The notes beneath the pieces were generated by a model. The model ran no database searches. It was not told the origin of the DNA and saw only the letters and a list, made by a program, of their open reading frames with translations. A stretch of DNA of 64,000 nt, taken from Asterella californica (taxonomy: Eukaryota > Streptophyta > Marchantiopsida > Marchantiales > Aytoniaceae). Position numbers and translations under genes: made by a program. Positions within the stretch are counted from its first letter, which is position 1. The number at the start of each line of letters is the position of its first letter. Shown here in pieces: positions 10,650 through 22,206 of the stretch. Where the stretch lies: NCBI GenBank assembly GCA_036924285.1, contig JAYKYS010000002.1, positions 33,340,501 through 33,404,500 on the forward strand, written 5' to 3'.

Positions 10650-13010
10650 TTTTCTCTGGTCTCTAACTCTTTCTGGAATTTTTATCTTCGTAGAGGATTT
10701 AACTCTTCACTTCCATGTATGCACACATGCATTAGCCTCAATCCAATCTCCATCACTAGGATAACTTGGATCTTTCTCCCACTCACAATTCTTACGCATG
10801 CATGTTGTATCTTTGAACATAGCTTGTACTCGACAAGTGATGTTTAGGACGTCATCATTTCACAAACACTTTGTTGAAGTGAGATGACTCATTCTCTCGA
10901 TCTACACATATCGTAGCTTTGGCTACCCATAAACAATCATGTACTACAAAATCATTAGATGGTCGAATTAGGACCACGAGGTCCTCCTTGATGTCAAGAA
11001 GTGGTCTAAAGTGTTGACGTTCTTTTACACCGACGCTCCCAACAAACGTTTCTTATCTTTCCGCAACCTCTTATTCTAGCTCATGAGGCAACAAATCATC
11101 TCGTGTATCATCTTGTGTCGATGGTTCCACGCTAGAGGACTTGTATCCAACCCCATGATTTATGGAAGGTCAATATTCATCTCGCAGTAGTAGTCCTTAA
11201 TTTGTAACCCATTCTTGTTTAAAAAGACTGCAAATTTCTCTCAATATGCTATCAAGGTGTGATCAACTTGATAAGAGTCAATATCCATTTCACTCCTACT
11301 TTGAATTTGCTTCAAATATTTGATGTATTTTTTCAAGTAACAGATAATCTCAACGGCTTTGGTATGACTAGGTGCTCGAGGGGACAACTCTTTGTATTTT
11401 ACTGATAACACCTAAAGTCAAGAGGTATTTTAATACCTCTAATTTTTCTCAAATTCAAAGTTCAAAACACTATATTTTATAAATAAAAAATAATATTCTT
11501 AAAAGAATTCATTTTTTGTACTATATACAAGATTCTAATTTTATTTTACAATTTATTTAAAGATTAAAATAGCTAAATTTTGCTATATTATTTTCTAAAA
11601 TTTTGCTATAATTAATTTAAAATACCCTTTTTTACTTGCATGTGTTTATAACCGTTAGTGAACCTTCCGAGACTATGTGTCATTCCTTTAGAAACAGATT
11701 GACGAGAAGGAGGTAGAAGTCAGTCTTGGATTTGAGATTTATTCTCCTCCACATGGAATGTCCATACGTCGGAAGCCATGGTCCTCCCTACACACTCTTA
11801 TATTGATAGATAAGGATATTATTTCTCATGGAGAATTTGAAAGCAATAGGGACAAGCAATCTTGTGATTTTCTCCACATAGTTGTGGACATGAGCTTTGT
11901 AATCTACCACCTCTTGAATCAAACATAGAGACATTAGATATCTCCGGCATTGCTCTTTTTCTTGATTCACTAGATTTTCTGATAATTTAAAATACTGACG
12001 CTGAGAATCAGTATATTGCTCCTCTCTCACACGGAGAAAGTAGCTTCTTCTATAGCTCAAATGTTTTGCCCTACTGCCAATGGGCGCAACATTTTGGTGT
12101 TTATAGGACTTAGTGTACAAAGAAGAAAATACTTATGAGAAGTCACCTGTCTGCTGTCATCTTGTGTTTCTTCCCTCTTTGTTTGATCTTCACCGTGGAT
12201 ATTACTCGGACCTCGTGTAGCTACGACATTAGATTTAGGTGCATTGTTATGATCCTCGACTTCTTCATCCTCTTGCCTCTCTTCCTCATGGACTTCTTCT
12301 TCTTCCTTTAGCTCGTGATTTTCATCATCCTTTTGACTATGATTTACTTGCACATATTCATTGCTAGAGTGATCTTTTCGGGTCTTCACTTAGCAAATAT
12401 GTGTCAAAATCCAGCTCTTCCGCTGTAGCAATTTTTAAGCTCACAGTAGCATATCCTCCTGCAACGTCTCTATTTTGAGACGGATTAGGATGCACACCAG
12501 TGACTTCTGCATTAGCTTCTTGAGTCTCACGTTGCTGAGAGGCGGTAGGTGCATCATCTGATTGTGAGACTAGAGCCATCTTTGTTGTCTTCCACGATTT
12601 GTCATATTTCTGACGCAAATGCTTTGGACCCACCATTGTTGTTATACTTAGAGATAAGTCAATTAAAAATTGTACTCTTTCTCTGAGTCACTGACATAAA
12701 GACATTGACGTCTTAATAACAGAGCTTCTCTTAAAAAAACACCACATGAGAAAAAGTCCATAAGGATCTCGTTCTTCCTTGAGAAAGTTCTGATCAAAGA
12801 ATTGACCATGTTTCCGCTCTTTGTCTGCGGATTCAAGAGACCATCGTCAAAATTGCCAAAGCTGTACTTTGGAGCACATAAAGGATTGTAGGTCATAGTA
12901 TCTCTCTTCTTTTGTTCAGCCTTCTCGTCACTGGAATCTCCATGGAGAACATCTTCGCTCTTGTATGTGAGATCTGTATCGCAACTCTTGTCTGTAGAAA
13001 GATCGATACT
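10650..13010 (-). pseudogene. Decayed gene of unknown function with a methyltransferase-like motif
   Basis: Read on the minus strand, 12663-13010 contains NPQTKSGNMVNSLIRTFSR followed by EILMDFFSCGVFLREALLL and CLYVSDSEKEYNF. This resembles the C-terminal SAM-binding block (DPFxGSGT plus an acidic turn) of N4/N6 DNA methyltransferases of the permuted type. The match is partial and the glycine-rich turn is poor. Then come charged low-complexity frames (12057-12636) and a coiled-coil-like frame (11788-12040). From 11420 to 10650 a further coding-like stretch can be followed (KAVEIICYLKKYIKYLKQ, DIDSYQVDHTLIAY, then after a frameshift VVHDCLWVAKATICVDRE). It is broken by at least four in-frame stops. 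Nothing upstream of 13010 continues the protein, because the copia LTR begins there. I cannot name the family. Confidence 0.45.
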
Positions 13011-13019
13011 TCTAAGAAG

Positions 13020-13226
13020 ACACTCCAAGAAAAAAGAGCGAGTAGAAAAAGTAGTAAAATAAGAATGAGATGAGAGAGACTTTGCCTCTCCATGTATATA
13101 TAGTGGGGGTGAGTACAAGAGAAACCTTAATGATAGGTTAGTCCTCTAACTAACTGTAAGTAACTACCCTAACCACTCCGGCTTATATTAGCCGTCGATC
13201 TACTAGAGCTTGGGACTATATCAACA
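13020..13226 (-). repeat. Probable 3' LTR of the copia element
   Basis: Just past the end of the copia pol remnant the minus strand begins TGTTGATATAGTCCC at 13226, the usual TG start of a plant copia LTR. It includes a TATA-like CTATATATACATGG (13090-13103). The start is well supported. The low-coordinate boundary is a guess because no second LTR copy is visible to align with it. Confidence 0.6.
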
Positions 13227-16100
13227 CTCTCATTCAAGCTCGACTCTATTTCCTGTACTCCTAGACAATGTTTGGAAGCATCAAACTTATCTTTAAGCAA
13301 TGTCTTAGTAAAGATATCGACAATTGGATCTCATGTGCTCACATAATTGAGCTCAATCTCTAATGAAATGATAGTGCAACTCAATGTGCTTCATCTTAGC
13401 ATGAAAACATGATTACTAGCTAACCTTCATGCTGCTAATGTTGTCAGTATATACAACACAAGATCTTTACACTCCACACCAATATCAGATAGTAGACATC
13501 GAAGTCAAATCGACTCGCATGTTGCATTTTGTTGCTCCTCGGCACTTTGCTTCTATGGATGACAAAGCAATAGAAGCCCAACTTATATCAGCGCTTCCAA
13601 GTCCAAAAGCGTAACATGACATTGATCTCTTGTCGGCACTCCATGTCCAATCAGCATCAGTGTAGTCATGTAACAACAATGGTCCGTATTGATAGTGAAG
13701 TCCATACTGCATCGAGAACTTAACGCAGCGAAGATCCGCTTGACAGCTTCCAAATGTGATCTCCGTGGTGATTGCATAACTGATTGATCAGATCAACGAC
13801 ATAGCTCAAGTTTGGTCTGGTGATAGTCAGATAGATAAGACTTCCAACCATCCATTTGTACATGTGTGCATCGTCAAGTAACTCATCATCCTCTGCTCCT
13901 AGCTTTACCCCTTGCTCTAATGGCATAGCAAGGGTTTGGCAGTCAAGGATACCAAATCTCTCAAGCATACTTAGAGCATACTATCGCTGTATAAGCCAAA
14001 CATCATTCCCATCTCTAATGAACTCCATAACAAAGAAGTACTTGAGCTCTCTTAAGTCCATCATATCAAACTCAGATTTCAAGTGATCCTTGATCTCAGA
14101 AATAAGCTCCTCATAGTTCCGAGTAATGACCAAGTCATCAACATGGATAGTAATCACAACAATCAGATCTCATATTCTTAATGAAGATAAGATAGAGTCT
14201 GAACTACAAAGATGGAAACCAAGACATTGCAAGTGAATTGATCTTGCATACAGTGCTCTTGGTGTCTATTTCAAACCATTGAGGACCTTCCATAACTTAC
14301 ACACATGGGAAGGGAACTTAAGATCCTCATGACCTAGAGGTTGTTGCATGTAGGTCTCCTCCTCAAGATCACCGTAGAGGAAGACGTTCTTGAAGTCCAT
14401 CTGGTGCATCTTTCAATCTTTTTAAGTTGCAATTGCCACTGCGGTTCGAATAGTCACCATCTTTGCAACTAGAGCAAAAGTCTCCTCAAAATCTACTCCA
14501 TGTTACAATGCGTAGCCCTTGGCTACCAATCTGACCTTGTATCGACATACGCTATCATCTGAGTTTCGCTTGATCTTGAAGACCCACCTGCAACGAATTG
14601 CCTTCTTATCCAGAGGTAAGTCCACCAACTCCTGAGTCTGTTGGTGGTGAAGCACAACAAGCTCATCTTCCATAGCACTCACCTATTGGACTTTGTGCAT
14701 CGCCTCCTCAAGTGAACTTGGTTCTTGTTCGTGAAGAACATTGATCACATATGCAAGCAAGAAAACTTTCATGCATATACCTACTTACTAGATGTTTTGT
14801 CTATTCAGACCTACGAGAGATAATCAGTGCACTAGTCGCCTCTCCTTGCAACTGATCTGATGTAGACGTCAAGATCTGAGACAAAGTATCCAAAGGATGT
14901 AGAAGCTCCATATATCTGGACGAGTCAAACATACGGTGTATAGCACTCTCTCATCCTGTGTAGAAACTACACTAGTTCTCACGTTAACAACAGCTCTATG
15001 TGAAGCTTATTCTGATCTAGAATCAATGACTTCTCCAGATCCTCCATTCAATGCATTACTCTGAGGTACTATATTGGACTGACTCCTTGGTTCTACAATA
15101 GGTATAAGATGGCTACGATAGTTGTAGGAACAAACAAAGACAGTAGTTCATCGAATACAACATCTCTATTGATATAGAACTGCTTGGACGAAAGATTATA
15201 ATATCAATATCATTTCATATCAAAAGGATACAAAAGGATACATACCATACATCTATATGCTTTTGCATCTAATTTCTTACGTCTCTCATCTGGTATATGC
15301 ACGTAACATATACATCCAAAAACTTTAAGAAAGAGTAATCAAGCTTATTGTCTGTGAAGACCTTTATCGGTGTCGGATTGTGGACTGCCGCTGTAGACAT
15401 CCGATTCATGAGATACACCGCACATGAATTACTTTTGTCCAATAAGGTCTAAGTATGATCTTCTCTTTCAACATCGCACACACAGCTTCTGCTGTGTGTT
15501 GTAACTCCGTTCTGCTGCGACTGTAACTGTAGGTCTTCTGCTCATGTAGATATGCATCAAACTCTCCAGCCAGAAACTCGACTCTTCCATCAGATCTCAA
15601 ACAGAGGATAGATTCCTCTGATTAGTCTAGAATGTTAATAGTATTTCGGCATAGGACTTGTTTCTCAACAAATAGATCAAAGTATAACATGAATGATTAT
15701 CAATGAACAACACAAAATACTAAAAATCAATCATACTTGGCTGAGAAGCAATCCATACATCAGCCTTGCTACTTGATCCCTTAAAGGGCTGTCTAGCTTG
15801 CTTGTCGAACTAACATGCTGCATAGACTCCAGTGGACTCACTAGTAGATTCGAATTTAGACAGACCTGTAACCATGTCAGAACTCAAATGATTTGCAGTC
15901 TTTAGAAGTTCATGTGCCCAATTCGCTTGTGCTAGATGTCAATATCAGACACTATTGGACTACTCTATCTATACATGACACGTCTGGAGGGATGCATCAG
16001 AGGACATTGTCCACAATAGCTCATTTTGGATTACTCTCGCTAGTTGTGAGTCCACTCTCTGCTTGGTAGAAGCTCTTCTTGAGCTGGGCAAGTGATCCTA
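13227..16100 (-). mobile_element. Ty1-copia retrotransposon remnant (pol region)
   Basis: From high to low coordinates the minus strand encodes the pol order of Ty1-copia. It runs: a GAG-pre-integrase block (RIGHMNF, about 15915); the integrase core (FVLFIDNHS near 15690, EFDAYLHEQ near 15550, AVCAMLKEK near 15470); the reverse transcriptase start (WVFKIKRNS, RYKVRLVAKGY, 14510-14590, then HQMDFKNVFLYGDLEEE near 14380); the RT active site HVDDLV (14132-14146); and RNase H (YTDADWTW, ISWASIALSSIEAK, 13530-13680). It ends with KHIELHYHFIRD and VDIFTKTLLKDKF (13270-13400). Stops and frameshifts occur throughout, for example in RT after AKGYA and in the integrase. No 5' LTR or gag is visible, so the element is 5'-truncated and dead. 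Confidence 0.92.
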
Positions 16101-16899
16101 ACTACACAGTAACTTCATTAGCGAAGTATCTATGAGATTGTGAAACCTTTAACGGAGACATGCGAGATGATTTGTCGTTCATAGAACCTCGACATTATTT
16201 TTTCAAGGCTTTGCTTGACAAAAATATCTTTGAGAAGACGTTTATGGGAGTGAAGAAGATTTCAGCAGAATGATTTTTCAAATTCTCTCCACAAACTTCT
16301 GGCAAGGAGACCACTTTCAACAAGCTACATGAGACATTCTTCATCCAACTCGACGATTCGCTGAAAGACAATAAGAATTCACTGATGATGGTTTTTTTCA
16401 GCGAATTAGTAGCTCATGGAGCGTTCAAGACGATCATCATGTCTTTTCTAATAGTCGTGCATACAAATGAAGACGTGGATGTGTTTTCTCAATGTTACAT
16501 CTGTCAATGTCTCACAAGTATGTTGCTTCATTATCTCAATTCATGGCTGAGGTGTTAAATGTTGAAACAAGAAAAGAGATGGCATGATCAATGGTTTATG
16601 ATTTATTTCGTAATTCTCAAAAGAATGTAATGCGTTCATCACAAGGTAATTATGTCATCTCACAGGTTTTGATTTTTCTATATTATTGTAAGATTTTTAT
16701 GTTGTCAAAAATAGATATATCATATACCACATGCATTTGATATGCTTGTTCATGTTTCTGGACAGACTAGGAGAAACCATTGACTATTTCGGGACACATT
16801 TGATTTCACAAAAAGCTTCTGGTCTTCGAGTTGAATCAAACGTTACTTCTTGTACGGGGCAAAATACCTTTGGATATAATCTCCCCTAGAAAGTCACTA

Positions 16900-17540
16900 A
16901 TGCTTGCAGATAAATATATTGTGATTCCTGTCCATATGTCACTGAATTTTTAATACGATTTCTTACAAAGTATGATATAGCGATTTGGAGTACTTATAGA
17001 TCAGATTTGTTACGTAGTTTTCTTGGTATTTCATTCCAATGCCGATACGTGTGTCTATAGTGGCACTATGGACATTGTCTAGATGAGAAAGTTATAATGA
17101 GAAAAAAGAGATCAAGATGTTCCAATCATCCTAAAAGACTTCTCAGAAATTCCAAAGGAGTTTCCACAATATGATCTATTAGACTATGTTTTTGTTAACA
17201 AACGGAAATACTCATTTTCTCAAATTCACAGTATACACAAGTATTACCTAAGTTATTCTGAGGATCTCTGCGAGATGACTTTCTTCTTAGAACATTGTGG
17301 CTTTATCTTGAGCAAGGTGCTAGTGCATACAATGGTGCAATATTCAATAAGTTTACTCCATCCTCTTGGTACTCAAAGTATACTTTTTTGAAAAAAGATC
17401 ATCCTCCTTAGTGGGATTGTGAGAGAAGAACTTCAAGTGTGAAAAACTCTACAAGATTGTAGATTATCTATACACTTCAGATGTTGTAGATACACCTTCA
17501 AGACTGGTACATGTACACCAATTGTGAATAATAAAGATTA
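16900..17540 (+). pseudogene. Second FCP1-like HAD phosphatase remnant
   Basis: The plus strand encodes CPYVTEFLIRFLTKYDIAIW followed by STYRSDLL (16926-17010), which matches the block (R)P.v.eFL...f..yDvgIWTS of FCP1/SCP phosphatases. After an in-frame TAG near 17057 and a frameshift near 17105 the homology continues with VPIILKDFSEIPKEFPQYDL (about 17120-17180), equal to the family's kPLVLKDLsklw block, and then CEMTFFLEHCGFIL. The canonical DDSPYK block is unrecognisable. The preceding stretch 16190-16560 also looks like decayed coding sequence (for example FFSELVAHGAFKTIIMSFL) and may be the N-terminal part, but I cannot assign it. Confidence 0.62.
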
Positions 17541-18480
17541 CTATATCATTATGGATATTTCTTTTTCCCATAAACTTTTGTATATTTGTATTATATGTTC
17601 ATGAGTAAATTTTAACTCTAAGTTCATGAGGAAATAAATAAATTGTAAGTTCATGAGTAAATAAAAATAAGTCAAATAACAATAAAAATAAAATTCAAAT
17701 ATTTTGGATTTTTTACCACATAAAGTAATTAGAGCACTAAAATATAAATCTGATTTAAAAATAAATATTTCAAACTCTCGGATGAACTTTCAAAACAACC
17801 TTATGGACTATTGGACTACTGGAAATGCCAATTTGAACTATTCGTTTTCACTATATCGTCTTTTCGTATCAAAAGTATTGACGATAGAATGTCCCATTTT
17901 AATGATTAGTTAGATGTTTGCTTCCTCTTATAATAAATGCATTCATCATACATGCTTACTCTTTCTTTCGACGAAATCTCTTGTGGAGTATGGTAAATGT
18001 TAATACTTGTCCCTTGGGGTCTTCGACTGTAGAAATAGACAAAGTGTTCTTCCATTTGGATGTTACAGATAAGGACTAGATTTTCCCGCCCCTTTTTTTT
18101 CAGAGAACAATATTCCTCCATCCGAGCTTGAAAACAATGCGAAACGGTGTTCCCTCATGTTAGAATACTGTACTGTCCTGTACAGCTGCACTATCTGCAG
18201 CTGAAATCTTGTACGATAACATTCGTTAGCTTTTCTTACTCGCTTCCACATATCTCTTTTCTGAGGCTTGTCAAGGCTTTGACATCGCTCAACATCGCTT
18301 TTTCTGTCAGTTTTCCTCTCAGTATTTTTCTTTTTTTGGGAGCATCGGGTTTTTTCCTTTTTTTGTCTCATTAGCTGATGATCCTGGAGATGATAAAAGC
18401 TGGCCAGAGCAAGGACGTTAGAAACTCCACTGATATCTAGTTGAAAGTTCACATGTAAACTGACATCAATCCCACACCAC
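17541..18480. other. AT-rich stretch, no gene recognised
   Basis: There are repeated short runs of AAATAAA type and a minus-strand frame (18063-18452) with lysine-rich composition. No family is recognised. Confidence 0.4.
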
Positions 18481-18483
18481 CAT

Positions 18484-18860
18484 GTTCTGGATCATTTCCA
18501 AAAGACTCAGAGCTGAGGCCATTTGGTAATCATCTTTATCGAATTCGGAAGAGCAAGAAAATATTATATCTTGAACAAGTTTGTAGACGTCCATATGCAC
18601 GTGACATTACTTTCTCTTTCAACTCTTTGTCGAGCATGAGTGACGGGAACTCATGATTAACGTGCATCTCAGCACTCATACGAAACGATGAACGATTCCG
18701 ATACAGCTCCCAACGTTATGTCAGCGTGGATTATAGTCCCAAACATTCCTGCCCAGTTAATTCCATGAGAAATCCAATCTTCACATGTACAATGAATGCG
18801 GGGTGCAACCGTCGATCTGGGTTTCTAGCTCTTGCAATTGTTGCAGCTCTTTATAATTAG
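18484..18860 (+). repeat. Dispersed repeat, copy 1
   Basis: This segment aligns collinearly with 25896-26110 and then with 26890-27000. Shared words include TTCTGGATCATTTCCAA, GAACTCATGAT followed by GTGCATCTCAGC, and, near 18790, TGAATGYGGGGTGCAACC. The reverse strand of both copies reads SAEMHF/V and KELKxKVM, so it may derive from a coding sequence. Divergence is high, so it is an old repeat. Confidence 0.65.
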
Positions 18861-21540
18861 CATCAATCCAATCAGACCAGACCTTCATGGCCATGACACG
18901 CCTTGGCTTCTAGAGAGCGTGTATAGTTTCAGTTAATTAAGTAGGTTCTGAAAGACAGATCTCGCCAATGTGTCTTTCAAAGCATGTACGCTACTAAAAC
19001 TGTAACTTGAAAGTTAATTAAGGTGATCTGAGCTGCAACGTTTTCGAGTTCGGCCTCCAAACATCGAGACAAATAGCAGTTGCTTCCGGAGCGCGCATAA
19101 GATCCCAATTCCGGTTACTATCAAAATCTCCTTATGTTTCTTGCATTGGAACTGCACGCGGACGTGGTGTCTGAGACTTCACAGAAGCACCTTGTTTAGC
19201 CATGGCCATACGGATAAGAGACCGAAAGATTTCCGAAACTGCATGTGCATCGATTCAAAAAGATGGCTATTCATCGTTCCAATTAAATTATAATTAGCGT
19301 CTGGTCATGTGCATGAACGTCGTAACCGTTCCATGTTCATAGAAGAAAGCTTAAGCTGCTTTCATTCAGATTCCTCAGTTGTTTCGAAATCTGATTTGCT
19401 CCAAGCGACTGAAAGGCTCCATGCGAGCTTGACAACGATCTCATTCGGGATCGATCCAGTTGTACATGTCTAACGGCGCGGGACAGTGGATGCAAAATAA
19501 TCCGTTGCGCAATTCATCAATCCGTTCTCAGGAAGCGGAGTGGTCCCAGCTGAATTAACGTACCGACGATAATTAACGGACAAGTCTACGTCTTATATAT
19601 ACCTCAATGGACCTCTCGTATAATCATTCACGTGTTTCTTGCAGAAGCTTTTCGGTTTTCGCCAGTATTGACGCAGCATGCAGACGCTCATCAAGCTGAG
19701 AAACTATCTAGTCTTGTGCCGCTGATCTAATCGAGACAGAGTTGTGGCATTTGGGCATTCTTGATAGTCGAGCGAATTCTAGGTGGATTTCTAGGCCGGT
19801 GGAACTTTTCTTCCATATTCCAGCCGGGCGGCTCTGGCAGAGTAAATCGCAGACTTACCGTCCGGATGGGTTGGGGTTCAGTTTTGTAATTCCAGCTGAT
19901 AAGGCAAGCCTGCAGCCTCGTTGGACCTTGACTATCATGGCCAGTGCCACAAACGTCTTGCTTAGATCTGAGGGACGAGACTAGTTGACTGATTAATTTG
20001 TACCCTCAGACTCTATTCGACCTCATTCGAGATCTTAATTCGCAGCGCCCGAAGTCTACTGACCAGGTGACGAACCATTAGCGCAGTTAATCAATCGGAC
20101 ATTTATTGTTTTCTTTTTCTTTCTTCGCCTGTGTCGAAACTGCCCAGTGCTAGCGCTAGCGGTTGCAGTCGTCTACTCACAAGAGTTTGAGCACTAATCT
20201 AGAAGTTGGGTAGGAATATGCGTATGCAGCTGTTCTCTGACCTCTCGTTGCTCCATAATCTGTTTTTCTGCGTTTACACAATCTACCGTCGATTTCCAGT
20301 GAAGAGAAAGGATCAAGTATGGAGAAATCTTTTGTTTTGTACTTCTAGCAATGGCACATAAATGTTTATCCTGCGGACGTCCTACACTGTCCATCTTCAA
20401 ACTTTACGGAGTGCAGAGAGTAACGTGGACGTGAATAGGACATAGTTTAGGGTACAAGTGCTGCAGTGCTATTTCTCACCGGCTCTTCCGAGTAGTTTAT
20501 CGAGGTTCTCTGCAGAACTTCGATACTGAGTGCTGTAGTCATTAACTGCAATGAAGGATGCAGTCGAAGGATTCGAAGCAAAAGATCAACATCGCAATCA
20601 CAATATTGCCCGCGAAGGCAGTTGTTCTAGGTGTCTATAACCATTGGGCCAGGCAGCAGTTAAATGCTTGCCTCGATTCATGTATGCATAGCAACGTCGC
20701 ACGTACAGGTCACTTCCAGAGTTAAGTGAAGATCGGAGAAGCCTCTACATAGTTCGACGACGTGTCAGTAGATAAAAAACTTATAGGATATCTGCGTTTG
20801 TGCTGAGTACAGGATCTGCTATATAGCTTTTGGATGTGCCGACTTTAGCATTCATAATTCAGACGATTCATGTTGCAATTAATCGATATCTTGAGTCTCA
20901 TATATACGCAGGAACGGATCAGAGTCGTTATACTGACACTTCCATAACTTATGTCGGTGACATGAATTCCTTTGACCGGTGCATTACTAGCTACCTAATT
21001 ATAATATAATTGCGTGCACTGCTCGCATCAACCGGCAACTTCCGTAGATTGACTGAAAGATGTATTTTGCTCCCCGATTCGTTATTAAACACAGGAATTG
21101 ACCCGGCACTAACTTCTGGCCAAATCGCATCGAATGAAGGTCTATATTAATTCGTGGTTTCTACGAGGAAAACAAAAGATCTACACAGATCGTCGGCTGA
21201 AGAAGGTCGAGGCCCTCCAATGGGGGAAGCCCCATCAGGCCGAAATTTTGCCGAGATCTAGAGTGCGGCATGCAGTACGGTACCGCAAATTACTATTTTC
21301 ATTGACAGGTACAGACGCCAGTGATCGTTCCCATCCAGTTCAAATACCGATACACTTGAACCAAGTATTCGTTGTACTTCAGGAAGTTGTACGGTAGCCG
21401 GCAGGCGGTCAATTGCCTCGTGTTATAATCATATACAGACGGCTGGACTACTGGAAGCTGTCTCAGATCCTCTTACTAGAACGGGATAGGGTAGTAGCCG
21501 TCAAGCATCTCAGATCTCAGTGCCTCTATAGAAGGGGCGT
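18861..21540. other. No gene recognised
   Basis: Composition is less AT-rich than the surroundings. Small open frames (for example plus strand 19742-19984) show no family motifs. Confidence 0.4.
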
Positions 21541-21556
21541 ACTGGTGGTGAGCTTA

Positions 21557-21632
21557 CGTGGCATTTTGTTGCGTGCAGCTTGGCTGCACCCAACAGTGAC
21601 CACGCGGTATTCCCTGAGTTCAATCTCAGGGA
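21557..21632 (+). other. Strongly structured segment with two hairpins
   Basis: TGTTGcGTGCAGC (21567-21579) pairs with GCTGCACcCAACA (21583-21595) across a 3-base loop, 12 pairs with one C-C mismatch. It is enclosed by CGTGG (21557-21561) and CCACG (21600-21604). Directly after it, TCCCTGAG and CTCAGGGA (21611-21618 and 21625-21632) pair perfectly around TTCAAT, a sequence close to a tRNA T-arm/box B. It could be part of a structured RNA or a repeat end. No matching D-arm was found, so it is not a tRNA. Confidence 0.6.
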
Positions 21633-21671
21633 AGAGCGCGTCAGCGAGGACACGCTTTCACATAACCAGAG

Positions 21672-21950
21672 GGATGGTACAGTAGTGTCACTGATTAGCC
21701 AACTAATGCAGTGACCCTCGTGTAAACTTAATTACGGCACGCCTGAATCCGGGTAAGTAAGACTGAAATTCGGGCAGGAGATGTGAAGATCGAGTAAGAC
21801 CTCTTTATTAGTGTGCGGGAGAGGATTAGAGCATCACCTCGTGATAGCGTGGTGATGAGACCTCGAGTTTAGGAGAAGGAGGTCTTGAGTTCGATATTCT
21901 CTGAGCCTATTTAGACGCTGCGGCGAAATTGTGACACTACTGTACCCTTC
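21672..21950. mobile_element. 279-bp MITE with 20-bp terminal inverted repeats and 8-bp TSD (hAT-like)
   Basis: The left end reads GGATGGTACAGTAGTGTCAC (21672-21691). The right end (21931-21950) is its reverse complement at 18 of 20 positions, with 16 identical in a row. The element is flanked on both sides by the identical 8-mer AACCAGAG (21664-21671 and 21951-21958), a target-site duplication. An 8-bp duplication with short inverted repeats is typical of hAT elements. The interior has no transposase. It includes a box-B-like GAGTTCGATATTC near 21885. Confidence 0.87.
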
Positions 21951-22012
21951 AACCAGAGCGTGTCATAGTACTTTGGCTAGGGTTAGAGGATTTTGTTGAG
22001 AACCTACCATTC

Positions 22013-22206
22013 TCATCGCTGTGGTTCACATTTCGCTGTAGGCGGATTCTAGATTTTTCTTTCCATCGCTGCTGTTCATGTTATGTGTAAATAGGTTCAA
22101 GATTTTTTTATTTTTCTATCGTTCCGACTCACATTTGTGCAGGTTGGTTTGAGACTTTTTTTTCATCCCTGCGGGTCTCGTTCTGTGCAGGCGGATTCGA
22201 GACTAT
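22013..22206 (+). repeat. Diverged tandem repeat, four units of about 45-55 bp
   Basis: Units follow the pattern ATCGYTSYGGTTCAC, TTYTGTGYAGGYGG, TTCGAGAY and a T-run. They begin near 22014, 22065, 22118 and 22166. Each carries a GTGTAGG/GTGCAGG core and ends in a run of 6-9 T, so the block alternates short G-rich and T-rich phases. Confidence 0.7.

Noticed and set aside
12980..13118. N-terminal part of the frame 12663-13118 as real protein
   Set aside because: This portion coincides with the copia LTR and its TATA region, so it is likely transposon-derived sequence read by chance.
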